64,000 bases of DNA from Litorihabitans aurantiacus. GTDB taxonomy: Bacteria; Actinomycetota; Actinomycetes; Actinomycetales; Beutenbergiaceae. The notes beneath the pieces are model-generated. The model did no database searches, was not told the origin of the DNA, and saw only the letters and a program-made list of their open reading frames with translations. Positions 46,262 through 56,481 of this stretch are shown piece after piece. The stretch spans positions 3,410,001 through 3,474,000 of the forward strand of contig NZ_BSUM01000001.1 in NCBI RefSeq assembly GCF_030161595.1, given 5' to 3'. Both the position numbers and the translations under genes were made by a program. Within the stretch, counting starts at the first letter, position 1. The number at the start of each line of letters is the position of its first letter.

Positions 46262-46834
46262 TCAGCGCGTCCCGAGGCAGAGGCGCAGGCGGGTGAGTCC
46301 GTCCCGGATGCGGCTCTTGGCGGTGGGCAGGGCGATACCGAGGCGGTCGGCGACCTCGCGGTAGGTCAGGCCCTCCCAGTAGGCCAGCAGGAGCGACTCG
46401 CGCTGGTTGTCGGTGAGGCCCGCCATGCAGTGGGCGACGCGGTCGGCGTCGGCGCGGCGCAGGACCTCGTCGCTCACCTCGTCGGCCTCCCGCACGTAGC
46501 TGCGGACGGCGTCCTGCTCGTCCCGCGTGCGTGTCGCCTGCACGGAGCGCACCCGGTCCACCGCGCGGCGGTGGGCCATGGTGGCGAGCCAGGCCTTGGC
46601 GGATCCTCGCTCGGCGTCGAAGGCCACCGCGGTTCGCCAGGCCTCGAGCATGACGTCCTGCAGCGTCTCGGCCGCGAGGTCGGGGTCGCGCAGGATCCGC
46701 AGGCACGTGCCGTAGACCAGCGGTTCGGCGGCGTCGTAGACCTGCGCGAAGGCCGCCTGGTCCCCGTCCGCGCTCGCGCGGATCAGCGTCGCCAGCACGG
46801 GTCCGGTGTCCTGCGCAGCCGCCACGGTGGTCAT
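46262..46834 (-). CDS. ECF sigma factor (SigK-like)
   Basis: The product is 190 aa. Region 2 reads FAQVYDAAEPLVYGTCLRILRDPDLAAETLQDVMLEAWRT, and region 4 reads TDNQRESLLLAYWEGLTYREVADRLGIALPTAKSRIRDGL, with a clear helix-turn-helix. The spacing and AKAWLATMAHRRAVDRVR segment are those of the SigK/SigL-type group, which is usually paired with a zinc-containing anti-sigma (RskA). No anti-sigma gene flanks it here; upstream is a 120-nt gap and then an unrelated oxidoreductase. Target genes are unknown, though FAS1 and molybdopterin genes like those at 15-18 kb are SigK targets in mycobacteria. Confidence 0.88.
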   Translation of the reverse strand: MTTVAAAQDTGPVLATLIRASADGDQAAFAQVYDAAEPLVYGTCLRILRDPDLAAETLQDVMLEAWRTAVAFDAERGSAKAWLATMAHRRAVDRVRSVQATRTRDEQDAVRSYVREADEVSDEVLRRADADRVAHCMAGLTDNQRESLLLAYWEGLTYREVADRLGIALPTAKSRIRDGLTRLRLCLGTR

Positions 46835-46952
46835 GACCTCGAGTGTGCCCGAGGTTCAGCCCAATCTTCAGATTCCGTATCAGTCGACGTGAGTTTTCCC
46901 ACCCGGCACGGAGGCTCGACGATGCGGTCGGACGGCGCGACGCGGGTCGACC

Positions 46953-48610
46953 TCAGCCCGCCTCGAGCACCGCCATCGCAGCGTTGTGACCACCGATCCC
47001 GCTGACGGCGCCGCCGCGCACCGCCCCCGAGCCGCACACGAGGATCCGCGGGTGGCGCGTCGCCACGCCCCAGCGCTCGGCAGGCGACAGCGCGCCGTCG
47101 TCAGCGCCGTCGCCGCCGTCCTCCCGCCAGGGCCACGACAGGTCCCCGTGGAAGATGTGCCCGCCGGGCATCCCGACCGACGCCTCGACGTCGCGCGTCG
47201 TGCGCACCTCCAGGCACGGCCGTCCGTGGGCGTCCCGCGCGAGGACGTCCGTGACCGGTTCGGCCAGCACCGCGTCCAGGGAGTCGAGCACCGCGCTCTC
47301 GAGCAGCGCGCGCAGCTCGTCGTTGCCGTGGGCGTCCACGAGCCGGTCGGGCACGTGCAGCCCGAACACGGTCATGGTCTGCGCCTCGCTCGCCGCCAGC
47401 TCGGGGCCGAGGATCGAGCGGTCGCTCAGCGTGTGGCAGTAGATCTCGCACGGCAGCGGTGAGGGGACCTCGCCGCCGAGCGCGCGGGCGAACGCCGCAG
47501 CGATCTGCGACCCGAGCTCGTTGACGTGGAACGTGCCGGAGAACGCCGCGACGGGATCCACCTCGGCGTCGCGCAGCCGCGGCAGCCGCGTCAGCAGCAG
47601 GTTCACCTTCACCTGCGCGCCCTCGGGCCGGGGGTTCACGACGGCGTCGGCGCGGTCGCCGTGCGCGCCGTCACCACCCGCCGCGAGCAGCTCCTCGAGC
47701 ACCGCCGGTGCGACCCCGCTCAGCACCACGTCGCCGCGGATGCGTCGCTCGGAGCCGCCGACGGCGAACGTCACCTCACCCCCGGCGTCACCGCACTCAC
47801 GCGCGCCGACGTCACGAGCTGCGCCCCGCCGTCGCGCGCCGCCGCCGCGAGCGCACCGGAGACGGCGCCCATCCCGCCCACGGGCACGTCCCAGTCCCCG
47901 GTGCCGCCGCCGATCACGTGGTAGAGGTAGCAGCGGTTCGCCGCGAGGTCGCTGTCGAGGTCCGCGAAGGTCCCGATGAGCGCGTCGGTCGCCACCACGC
48001 CGCGCACCAGGTCGGAGCGGAAGCGGCGCTCGATCGCCTCGCCGATCGGGCGTTCGACGACGTCGCGCCAGATCGCGCGCCCCGCGTCCCCGCCGGCGCG
48101 CGCGAGGTCCGCGGCGACGTCGTCGCGCGCCGGGAGCGGCTGCGTGAGGGTCGGTGCGATCGCCCGCGCGAGGAGTCCGACGGCGTCGTACCACTCCGTC
48201 CAGGCCGCGACGTCGTCGCCCGCCCCGACGCGGTCGAACGCGGCGCGCCGCGCGTCGTCGTCCGCCTCGCCGTCCACGAGCAGCCCCCGCGAGGGGTCGC
48301 CCGGGTCCGGCGTGTAGGAGGAGTAGCGGCGCCGCACGAGGGTGAGGTCGAGACCGAGGTCCCGGGCCACCTGGCGGGGCAGCAGGCTCACCAGGTAGGA
48401 GTAGCGCGAGAGCCGGGCGTCGACGCCGTCGAACGGCCGCTGCGAGACCGCGGCGCCGCCGACGTGGTCGGCGGCTTCCAGCAGCACCACGCTGCGGCCC
48501 GCGCGGGCGAGGTAGGCGGCGGCGGTGAGGGCGTTGTGACCGCCGCCGACGATCACGACGTCGGCACCGTCCGGGAGGGCGGCGATCCCGGGTCCGTGCG
48601 CCTCAGTCAC
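46953..48610 (-). CDS. FAD-dependent phytoene-desaturase-like oxidoreductase (frameshifted)
   Basis: Read across a lost base in the C5 run at 47779-47783, this is about 552 aa. The N-terminal Rossmann dinucleotide motif is DVVIVGGGHNALTAAAYLARAG, followed by VVLLEAADHVGGAA. The middle has CYLYHVIGGGTGDWDVPVGGMGAVSGAL, and the C-terminus has GHIFHGDLSWPWRE and CGSGAVRGGAVSGIGGHNAA, all typical of the PYROXD2/CrtI-like branch. The reaction is unknown; no carotenoid genes are near, so desaturation of a carotenoid is not indicated. It overlaps the small membrane-protein gene upstream by 8 nt. Confidence 0.82.
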
Positions 48611-48974
48611 GTCGGTGCGGGCTGCCGCGCAGGTGGTCGGTGACGATGAAGGTCACGGGGATGAGCAGGAACGCGAGCCACGCCGGGTCGACGTCCGCGC
48701 TGCGCAGGATGAAGAACAGGGCGACGGCGACGAACGGCGCGAGCGTCCGGATGAGGCCGAGCGTGCGCTTGGACATGCCGCGCCCGCCCTCGCCCGGGGG
48801 CCGCCCGACGGCGTAGGGCCGCGCCGGGTCGTCGAACGCGGGCTCCGGCGGCGTGCCGTAGGCCGACGGCCCGGCGTACGGCGTCGACGACGGGATCGCG
48901 GTCGGATCGGCCGGCGGGGCGTCGCTGATCTCGTCGCGGTCGCGCGGACCGTCGGGCTCGGGCTGCGTCGTCAT
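48603..48974 (-). CDS. Small hypothetical membrane protein
   Basis: The product is 123 aa. The first ~65 residues are polar and rich in Pro, Asp and Tyr (low complexity); the rest has two hydrophobic segments (TLAPFVAVALFFILRSAD and AWLAFLLIPVTFIVTDHL). This resembles unnamed actinobacterial two-helix proteins with a disordered head. It overlaps the FAD oxidoreductase start, so the two are cotranscribed. No function can be given. Confidence 0.65.
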   Translation of the reverse strand: MTTQPEPDGPRDRDEISDAPPADPTAIPSSTPYAGPSAYGTPPEPAFDDPARPYAVGRPPGEGGRGMSKRTLGLIRTLAPFVAVALFFILRSADVDPAWLAFLLIPVTFIVTDHLRGSPHRRD

Positions 48975-49042
48975 GCGCCCACCCTGCCGCACCCGGGCCC
49001 GCGGGCGGTAGCCCGCCGCCGGGTCGGTGGGAGGCGTGCGGA

Positions 49043-49423
49043 TCAGCGGCCGGCGGCCAGCACGAACCGCGCGGCGTCGACGGCCGCGGCGGGTGTGAGC
49101 CGACGCGTCGAGCGGACGGCCGTCTGGCCACCGCCGTCGCCGCCGGATCCGCCGACGAGGTCACCGTCGCTGACGACCTCCACGCCCCACGACCGGGGAC
49201 GGTCGGCGGCGCGACCGCGGCCGGCGTCGATCACGAGGACGAGGCGACGGCCGTCGTCGAGGAAGGCGATCGGCAGGGGGTGGCGCAGGGCGGCGACCCC
49301 GCCGGGCAGGGTGCCGGCGAGGACGTGGGCGACGGCGTCGCCCACCGCGTGCGCGGCGGCCTCGGTCTCGGTCAGGCCGGGCTGCGACGTGGTGGTGTGG
49401 TCGGACAGGTGAAGCGTGGACAC
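49043..49423 (-). CDS. Hypothetical protein
   Basis: The product is 126 aa, starting at GTG (VSTLHLSDHTTTSQPGLTET), which has an AGGAG site. Upstream in-frame codons add a basic stretch without a site. It contains AHAVGDAVAHVLAGTLPGGVAAL and HPLPIAFLDDGRRLVLVIDAG, a possible small alpha/beta fold, then a Gly-rich loop. I recognise no family. The 290 nt between it and the divergent gene at 49716 show no further gene. Confidence 0.5.
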   Translation of the reverse strand: MSTLHLSDHTTTSQPGLTETEAAAHAVGDAVAHVLAGTLPGGVAALRHPLPIAFLDDGRRLVLVIDAGRGRAADRPRSWGVEVVSDGDLVGGSGGDGGGQTAVRSTRRLTPAAAVDAARFVLAAGR

Positions 49424-49715
49424 GAATACTCCTGGAAGCTCGAACGTGGCCCGTTCGTCCGAGGAGGCGTGCAGCTGCCGGGAGCGGCGCGCCACGCGCG
49501 TCCGGCTCCGCCGTGGCCGGCTGCGGGGGTTCTCACCGCGTCAGAGCCGCCTGGCGAACAGGTGGGGGATCGGATGATCCCCGTGGTGGTCGGGGTCCGC
49601 GCGTGAGTTCGCGGCCACCCGGTGGCCCGTCGACGTCTCCGTCGCGGACTCCTCCACCGTACGTCACAACCGGGGGCGGGGCGAGAACATTCCCGTGCGG
49701 TCGTAGGGTCGGGCG

Positions 49716-50200
49716 GTGACGACCGAAGCGCCCGCGAGTACCGAGAGCACCAGCTGGGCCCGCCTGTGCGCTCTCCTCGACCCCGATCCCGAGGTCGCGC
49801 ACGAGGTCACCGCTGCGCTCGCGGCCGGCGCCCCGCCCTGGGCGGCGCTGATCGACGCGCTCGACGACGCCGGCGCCCTGGCCTGCCTCGACCGCGCCGA
49901 CACCGGCGACCTCCTGGTCGACGCGCTGGGTGCGCTCCCGCGGGTCGCACGGGCGCGTCTCGCCGACACCGGCCGCCCGCCCGCGCCGGACCTGCGCGCC
50001 GTCGTCGACCTCGACGACCTGGACGAGGCGATCGCCGCCGCGCGCGGGGCGATCGCCGCCGTCGGGCTCGACCTGGTGGCGCTGGACGAGGGCGACGGCG
50101 ACGACGAGTGCCTCCCCTCGTGGCGGTGCGCCGCGAGGACGCGGCAGAGGTGGCCGCGCTGACCGCCGCGCTCGGACACCCGCTGCTGCCGCTGGGCTGA
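49716..50200 (+). CDS. DUF6630-like hypothetical protein (frameshifted)
   Basis: Read across one lost C at 50114-50117, this is about 161 aa. It is acidic, with WARLCALLDPDPEVAHEVTAAL at the start and a C-terminal GLDLVALDEGDGDDECLPLVAV and AALTAALGHPLLPLG, a pattern I associate with DUF6630 proteins of unknown role (moderate certainty). The GTG start at 49716 has no strong ribosome binding site. It stands alone and is convergent with the uracil/xanthine permease gene. Confidence 0.6.
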
Positions 50201-50247
50201 GCCCCGAGCTCGACGGCCGGCGGGGTCAGCCGCGTCCGGTCGGTGCG

Positions 50248-51678
50248 TCAGCCGCGATCGACGGGTGCGTCAGCGGGCACGGACGCCGGAGAGGCCGCCT
50301 CGGCGGGCCCGCCGTCGGCATCGGTACCGCGCCAGCGCGCCACCGCGCGCATGAGGTGGTAGACGCCGAGCGCCGCGGCGGTCCCGATCGCGATGCCCTC
50401 GAAGGTGAGGTCGCCCGCGTGCCACGTGAAGTTCGCGATGCCGGCGATGAGGGCGATCCCCGCCGTCGTGAGGTTGACCGGGTCGGAGAAGTTGACGCGG
50501 TGCTGGATCCAGATGCGGGCGCCGAGCACGCCGATCATCCCGTACAGCACGGTCCCGGCGCCGCCGATCACGCCCGCGGGGATGGTGGCGATGAGGGCGC
50601 CGAACTTCGGCGAGAGGGAGAGCAGGAACGCCGTCGCAGCCGCGACGTAGTAGGCGGCGGTGGAGTAGACGCGCGTGGCGGCCATGACGCCGATGTTCTC
50701 GGCGTACGTGGTGGTCCCCGAGCCGCCGCCGGCGCCGGCGAGCGTCGTGGCGAGGCCGTCGGCGAACAGCGCCCGGCCGGTGACCGGGTCGAGGTCGTCC
50801 CCGGTCATGGCCGCCACCGACTTCACGTGGCCCACGTTCTCGGCGATCAGCACCAGCACGACGGGCAGGAACAGGCCGAGCACCCCGAGGCTGAAGGCCG
50901 GGGTGGTGAACTGCGGCAGCCCCACCCAGGCGGCGTCGGCGACGGCGTCGAAGCTCACCTCGCCGCGCAGCGTCGCCACGGCGTATCCGACTCCGACGCC
51001 CACGAGGATCGCGAGGCGCCCGAGGATCCCGCGGAACAGGACGGTGACGAGGACGATCGCGAGGATCGTCACGACGGCGGTGACCGGCGCCGCGCGCACA
51101 CCGTTCGTGCAGGACTCGACGATCTCGCCGCCCACCACCTCCGACGTGCACGTGCCCCACGCCGCCGGCGCGAGGTTGAAGCCGATGAGCGCCACGATCG
51201 TGCCCGTCACCACGGGCGGCATCACGGCGTCGATCCACCGGTACCCGACCGCGTTCACCACGAGGCCGACGACGGCGAGCGCCACGCCCGCGACCACCAC
51301 GCCTCCCAGCGCGGTCGCCATCCCGCCGGACGCGCTCGCCGCGGCGATCGGCGCGATGAAGGCGAACGACGAGCCGAGGTAGCTGGGCACGCGCCCGCGC
51401 GTGATCAGCAGGAACAGGACGGTGCCGACGCCCGAGAAGAACAGCGTCGTGGCGGGCGGCAGCCCGGTGATGATCGGCACGAGGAAGGTCGCGCCGAACA
51501 TCGCCACGACGTGCTGCATGCCGATCCCGATGGTGCGCGGCCACGTGAGGCGCTCACCCGGGGCGACGACGCCGCCGGGGGTGACGCTGCGGCCGTCGCC
51601 GTGGAGCGTCCAGCGCCAGGGGGAGCGGGGCGAGGGCTCCGCGATCGAGCGGGGCGGGGTGGGGCGGGAGGCGGGCAC
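50248..51678 (-). CDS. Uracil/xanthine permease (nucleobase:cation symporter, NCS2)
   Basis: The product is about 476 aa with 12-14 helices. Family hallmarks are QHVVAMFGATFLVPIITG near the start, LGSSFAFIAPIAAA, QHRVNFSDPVNLTTAGIALIAG near the end, and LVLIAENVGHVKSVAAMTG, which carries the substrate-contacting Glu. It imports a nucleobase, uracil or xanthine, with protons. The start is uncertain: the GTG at 51678 is preferred because the open frame upstream runs through the divergent GH3 gene's promoter. WTLHGDGRSVTPGGVVAPGE is a normal family N-terminus. Confidence 0.85.
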   Translation of the reverse strand: MPASRPTPPRSIAEPSPRSPWRWTLHGDGRSVTPGGVVAPGERLTWPRTIGIGMQHVVAMFGATFLVPIITGLPPATTLFFSGVGTVLFLLITRGRVPSYLGSSFAFIAPIAAASASGGMATALGGVVVAGVALAVVGLVVNAVGYRWIDAVMPPVVTGTIVALIGFNLAPAAWGTCTSEVVGGEIVESCTNGVRAAPVTAVVTILAIVLVTVLFRGILGRLAILVGVGVGYAVATLRGEVSFDAVADAAWVGLPQFTTPAFSLGVLGLFLPVVLVLIAENVGHVKSVAAMTGDDLDPVTGRALFADGLATTLAGAGGGSGTTTYAENIGVMAATRVYSTAAYYVAAATAFLLSLSPKFGALIATIPAGVIGGAGTVLYGMIGVLGARIWIQHRVNFSDPVNLTTAGIALIAGIANFTWHAGDLTFEGIAIGTAAALGVYHLMRAVARWRGTDADGGPAEAASPASVPADAPVDRG

Positions 51679-51891
51679 GGGCCGTCCAGGGTCTCGAGCG
51701 GTGAGGTCGCTCCAGGGTGCCGCACCCCCGGCGGCGGTCCAGCGGGTCCCGCCCACCGGTCGCGCCCACCGGCCCGCGCCGGCCGGCCGTCGTCGCGGAC
51801 AACAAGCGGCAACCGTTCGCCGGTGGACCTCGGGCGGCGGCAGTGTCGAGCGCGACAACGTCGAGGACGACGAAGATTCGAGGGAGAACAC

Positions 51892-54599
51892 ATGTCACGC
51901 AGCCCCCGTCCGGCCTTCCGGACCACGGTGGCGCTCGCCGTCGCGGCACCGCTGGTGCTCACGCTGGCGGTCGGTGCCGGAGCCGGCACGTCGCCACCGC
52001 CGCAGGACGAGCTCCCGGGCGCCCCGGCGCAGCCCGAGCTGTCGAGCCGGGTGAAGGCGATCATCGACGTCGACGGCCTGCAGTTCCGCGACCTCGACGG
52101 CAGCGGTGACCTCTCGCCGTACGAGGACTGGCGCCTGCCGGCGTCCGAGCGCGCGAGCGACCTGGTGGAGCGCATGGACCTCGCCGAGAAGGCCGGGCTC
52201 ATGCTGATCGACACGCTCAACGCCACGTGCACCGACGGCGTGCGCGGCACGCTGCCGGAGAGCGCGGACAACTTCGTGAACGAGCAGCACATGAAGCGCT
52301 TCGTGTTCCGCAACGTCGTCACGGGCCCGGAGGCCGCGGTGTGCGGCGACCCCGGGGCCGGTTTCCAGGCGACGACGTCGGTCACGCCCGGCGAGGCGGC
52401 GACCTTCACCAACTCCGTCCAGGAGCTGAGCGAGGCCACCCGCTGGGGCATCCCCGCGCTGATGAAGTCCAACGCGCGCAACCACATCGACCCCGATGCA
52501 CGGGCGGGCATCAACGAGTCCGCCGGCGCCTTCACCGCCTTCCCCAAGGAGGCGGGCATCGCCGCCGCCGCGCTCGGGCGCGAGGCGGCGGGCACGGGGA
52601 GGACCCCACGACCGGTGACATGACGGCCGTGTCGGACTTCGCCTCGGTCATGGGTGAGGAGTGGGCCTCGATGGGTCTGCGCGGCATGTACGGCTACATG
52701 GCCGACCTCTCGACCGAGCCGCGCTGGTACCGCACGCACGAGACGTTCACCGAGGACGCCGCGCACGCCGCCTCGATCATGGAGACGCTCGTGTCGACGC
52801 TGCAGGGACCCGTCCCCGCCGACGGCAGCACGAACGGTCTCGCGCTCTCGCCGGAGACGGACGTCGCCCTCACGCTCAAGCACTTCCCCGGCGGCGGCCC
52901 GCAGGAGCTGGGGCTCGACCCGCACTACGCGTTCGGCAAGGCCCAGGTCTACCCGGGCGGGTTCTTCGAGCAGCACATGCTGCCGTTCGAGGCCGCGATC
53001 GACGCCGGGGTGTCGGCGATCATGCCGTACTACGGCGTCCCGGTGGACGTGCCCGTCGTCGGCGGGGAGGGGAACTACCCCCTGACCGGGTTCGCGTTCT
53101 CGGACTCCATCGTCAACGGCCTGCTGCGCGACCAGCTCGGCTTCACCGGCTACGTCAACTCCGACACCGGCATCATCAACGACCGCGCGTGGGGCCTCGA
53201 GGGCGCGACCGTGCCCGAGCGCGTGGCCGCGGCCGTCAACGGCGGCACCGACACCCTGTCGGGCTTCAACGACGCCGGCACCATCACCGACCTCGTCGAC
53301 GCCGGGCTCGTGACGCCCGAGCGCATCGACCTGGCGGCGCAGCGCCTGCTCGAGCCGATGTTCCTCATGGGGCTGTTCGAGAACCCGTACGTCGACCCCG
53401 CCGTGGCGGACGCGACCATCGGCTCGGACGAGCACCGCGAGGTCGGCCTCGAGCTGCAGCGCGAGTCGCTCGTGCTGCTGGAGAACGAGGAGACGCCCGA
53501 CGGCCCCGTGCTGCCGATCGCCGACGGCTCCGACGTCTACATCCTCGGCGACTTCAACGCCGAGACGGTGGCCGCCCGCGGCTACGGCGTCACGAACGGC
53601 AACGTCGACGAGGGCCAGGAGCGCCCGAGCGCGGCCGACAGCGACTACGTGCTGATCTCCATGTCGGCGAGCGCGCGGGGCGGCGACTACGTCAGCGACA
53701 GCCCCGAGCTGGGCCTCAACCCCGAGTTCGGACCCAACCCGAGTGCGATCGAGGGCATCCCGAACCTCGACGGCGAGAGCCTGTGGGGCGAGGCCGACGC
53801 GTGCGTGCACAACGCCGCGGGCGGCGACGTCCCGGCGTGCACCGACAGCGGCCTCCGGTTCGGCGGCGCGTACCCGTGGGAGGCGAGCACGCTCGACTTC
53901 ACCGGGATGCAGGCGGCGCAGTCGTGGGAGGTCGTGCCCTCCCTCGACACGATCCAGCAGGTCATGGCCGAGGCCGAGGACCCCAGCAAGGTGATCCTGC
54001 ACGTGTACTTCCGCCAGCCCTACGTGCTGGACGAGGCGAGCGGGCTGCGCGACGCCGGTGCGATCCTCGCCGGTTTCGGCATGAGCGACACCGCGCTCCT
54101 CGACGTGCTCTCCGGCGAGGCGGCCCCGACCGGCCGCATGCCGTTCGCGCTCGCCGGGACGCCCGAGGCGATCCTCGAGCAGCAGAGCGACACCCCGGGC
54201 TACGACGAGACGACCGACGGGGCGCTCTACCCGTTCGGGTACGGGCTCACGTACGCCGACGCCGAGCCGGAGCCGGAGCCGGAGCCGACGCCCGACCCGA
54301 CCACGGACCCGACCGACCCTGAACCGACGTCGACGGACCCGACCGACCCGGCCCCGACGTCGAGCGACCCGACCGACCCCGCCCCGACGTCGAGCGACCC
54401 GACCGACCCCGCCCCGACGTCCACCGACCCCGGCACGCCGGGCGAGGAGTCGTCCACAGGCGACGCCGCACCGGGCGACCGCGGTCCGCTCGCCAGCACG
54501 GGGGCGTCCGTCACCGCGGCGGTGATCGCGGCGCTCGCGGCGGTGGGCGTCGGGACGGCGCTCGTGCTGCGACGCCGTCGGGCCCTGACTCAGGAGTGA
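51892..54599 (+). CDS. Wall-anchored GH3 beta-glycosidase (frameshifted)
   Basis: Read across one lost G at 52596-52599, this is about 903 aa. A signal peptide (VALAVAAPLVLTLAVGAGAG) precedes a family 3 glycoside hydrolase: LKHFPGGGPQELGLDPH in the first barrel, and TGYVNSDTGIINDRAWG with the presumed Asp nucleophile. The second alpha/beta domain includes SLVLLENEETPDGPVLPI and DAGAILAGFG. The C-terminus has Pro/Thr/Ser/Asp repeats of about 10-11 residues, then the sorting signal LASTG, a helix and RRRR. It is expected on the cell wall, releasing glucose- or xylose-type residues from oligosaccharides. The exact sugar is unknown. Confidence 0.85.
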
Positions 54600-54631
54600 C
54601 GGCGGCAGGCTCGTCGAGCTGACGAGCGGCC

Positions 54632-54673
54632 GACGGCGGGGCGGGTGGAGGTGACTCCACCCGCCCCGCCGTC
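54632..54673 (+). terminator. Hairpin terminator after the GH3 gene
   Basis: A 19-bp perfect stem (54632-54650 with 54655-54673) closes a GTGA loop. Confidence 0.85.
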
Positions 54674-54851
54674 GTGGGCCACCTCGCCTTCGAACGAGGC
54701 CGTGCCCTCGGCCACGACGGGAGGCGCTGCGACCATCAGCTGTAGCCAGGAGGTGCGCGGCACGGCTCACGCGCGGGATTCCGTCGCGAGGGTCCTCGCA
54801 CCAGGGTGCTTGCACGAACCTGACGCGCGACGGATCGGCCCATCCCTCTCC

Positions 54852-54965
54852 AGATGATTCGTGCCCTTCGTTCGTGTCCTTCCTTCGTCACCTACCCGCC
54901 GCCCGGGCACCAGAAGCGGTTGCCGGAGATGGTGAGGGTACGAACGACGGGCACGAACTATCGCG
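54852..54965. repeat. MITE-like element with TTCGTGCCC inverted ends, copy 2
   Basis: The left end, ATTCGTGCCCTTCGTTCGTG, is mirrored by the right end, TACGAACGACGGGCACGAAC, as imperfect inverted repeats of about 20 nt. ACGAACTATCGCG is shared exactly with the copy ending at 7916. It fills the middle of the 54600-55045 gap, which holds no gene. Confidence 0.6.
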
Positions 54966-55045
54966 GCGAGGCAAGGGTGCGGGGCGCGACCCCGGCGGCC
55001 GGCGGGGCTGGCGGCCGGCGGAGGGGCCCCGCCGGCCCACCGCCC

Positions 55046-56361
55046 TCAGGCCGGGTGCAGCTCCGTGTCGCGTCCCTCGAGGCGCTCGCGCGTGGACCAC
55101 AGCCCCGCCGAGGGGGTGGAGATGTAGAAGACGCGCTCGCCGTCGGGCATCGTGTTCCAGCCGTCCTGCATGACGGCCGGGTCGTAGCGCCGCAGCGCCT
55201 CGGCCACGTCCATGTAGCCGTACCCGACCGACTCGATCTCGTCCCGGGAGAGGTGGCCCGGGGCGTAGGTGATGCGGAAGCGGCCCTCGCTCGAGCCGTG
55301 CACGAGGTGCGCGGTCCCGTGCGGGATCTCCTGCATGTCCACCTGCGTCGCGTACAGCGCGAGCACCTCGCGCTGCGAGAGGTAGCCGTAGCGGCGGATC
55401 AAGGCGTCGACCTCGGGCTGCTCGCCGAACCGCTCCACGCCGGGCGCGATCACGAGCAGCTCGCCGCCGTCGGCGATCGCCATCCGCGTGCGGTAGACCG
55501 CCTTGTTCGCCACCCAGGTGGCGCGGAACTCGTCCGCCTGCATCACCGCGACGATCTTCGGCGCACCCTCGTCGAACAGCGTGATGTTCTGCGCGCGCGA
55601 GGCGCGGGCGGCGTCGTAGTAGGTCTCGACGTCGTCCCCGACGAACACACCGGTGTGCGCGAGGTTTCCTCGTCGTCGTAGTCCATGACGACCTGGAGGT
55701 ACACGTCCGGCAGGTCACCCAGGAAGTGCTCCTCGGCGTAGTTGAAGCACGAGCGCACGGGGGTGAGCAGATTGCCCAGGTTGTTCTCGATCCCGTAGAC
55801 GGCCGAGGCCATGTGCGCGGCCCCGAGCAGCCGCTTGCCGCCGAGGCCGATGAAGTAGTTCTTGTTGTGGTTGGCGAAGCCGAGCACCTCGTGCGGCACC
55901 ACGTGCCCGACGTTGATGATGAGGTCCCACTCCTGCGTCACCAGCATCGTGTTGAGGTCGATCGGCATCTCCCAGTCGACCGCCCCGCCGGTGCGCTCGC
56001 GCACCACCTCGGCCGGGACCGTGCCGACGTTCGTGACGCCGTTCTTCCAGTCGTGCGCGTGGATGCGCTCGTGCGGGATCGACCCGAACATCCACGTGTT
56101 GTCCTCGGGCGTGTGCGGCACGTGCTGGCCGAGCGTCGGGATCACGTGCACCTCCGCCCCCTGCGCCGTCAGCGCGTGGAACAGGTGCTCGGTCATCCAT
56201 CCCGTGCCGGAGTGGGCGCGCGTGAGGTCCGGCGGGAGCAGCAGCACGCGGCGGTAGGCCGCGATGCCCAACCGCTCCTGCGCCTCCTGGAGCAGCCGGT
56301 CGCACATCGCCTCGATCTCGGGGCGCGAGAGGAACCGCGCCTCCTTGCTGAACCATGTCAT
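55046..56361 (-). CDS. LarA-superfamily nickel-dependent hydroxyacid racemase/epimerase (frameshifted)
   Basis: Read across one lost base at 55665-55667, this is about 439 aa. It matches lactate racemase LarA (DUF2088) at catalytic and cofactor positions: PDLTRAHSG (D45, R48), TLGQHVPHTPED (H80), VGHVVPHEVLGFANHNKNYF (H157, K167) and GAAHMAS (H183). In LarA a Lys ties the nickel-pincer cofactor and His residues do proton/hydride chemistry. Known homologues racemise lactate, malate or phenyllactate, or epimerise D-gluconate at C2. It is divergent from uxaC, 120 nt apart. With mannonate and gluconate genes alongside, a mannonate/gluconate 2-epimerase is the most attractive role. Cofactor genes larBCE are not in the window. 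Confidence 0.75.
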
Positions 56362-56426
56362 GGCCGCGACGCTAACCCGCGCCCCCGGCCGCGGGCCGCC
56401 GACGGGCGCGGATCGGTGCCCGTGGC

Positions 56427-56440
56427 GGCAAGCGCTGGCA
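56427..56440. promoter_or_regulatory. Possible operator in the larA-uxaC divergent region
   Basis: GGCAAGCGCTGGCA is an imperfect palindrome with a central GCGC, within the 120-nt region serving both directions. No regulator gene is adjacent, so this is only a candidate. Confidence 0.3.
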
Positions 56441-56481
56441 ACCGGGCGGTCCCGGCGCGGCCGACCGGTCACGATGGGCCG

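Noticed and set aside
46953-48610. FAD oxidoreductase as a carotenoid desaturase (CrtI)
   Set aside because: No carotenoid biosynthesis genes are nearby and motifs fit the broader PYROXD2-like branch better.
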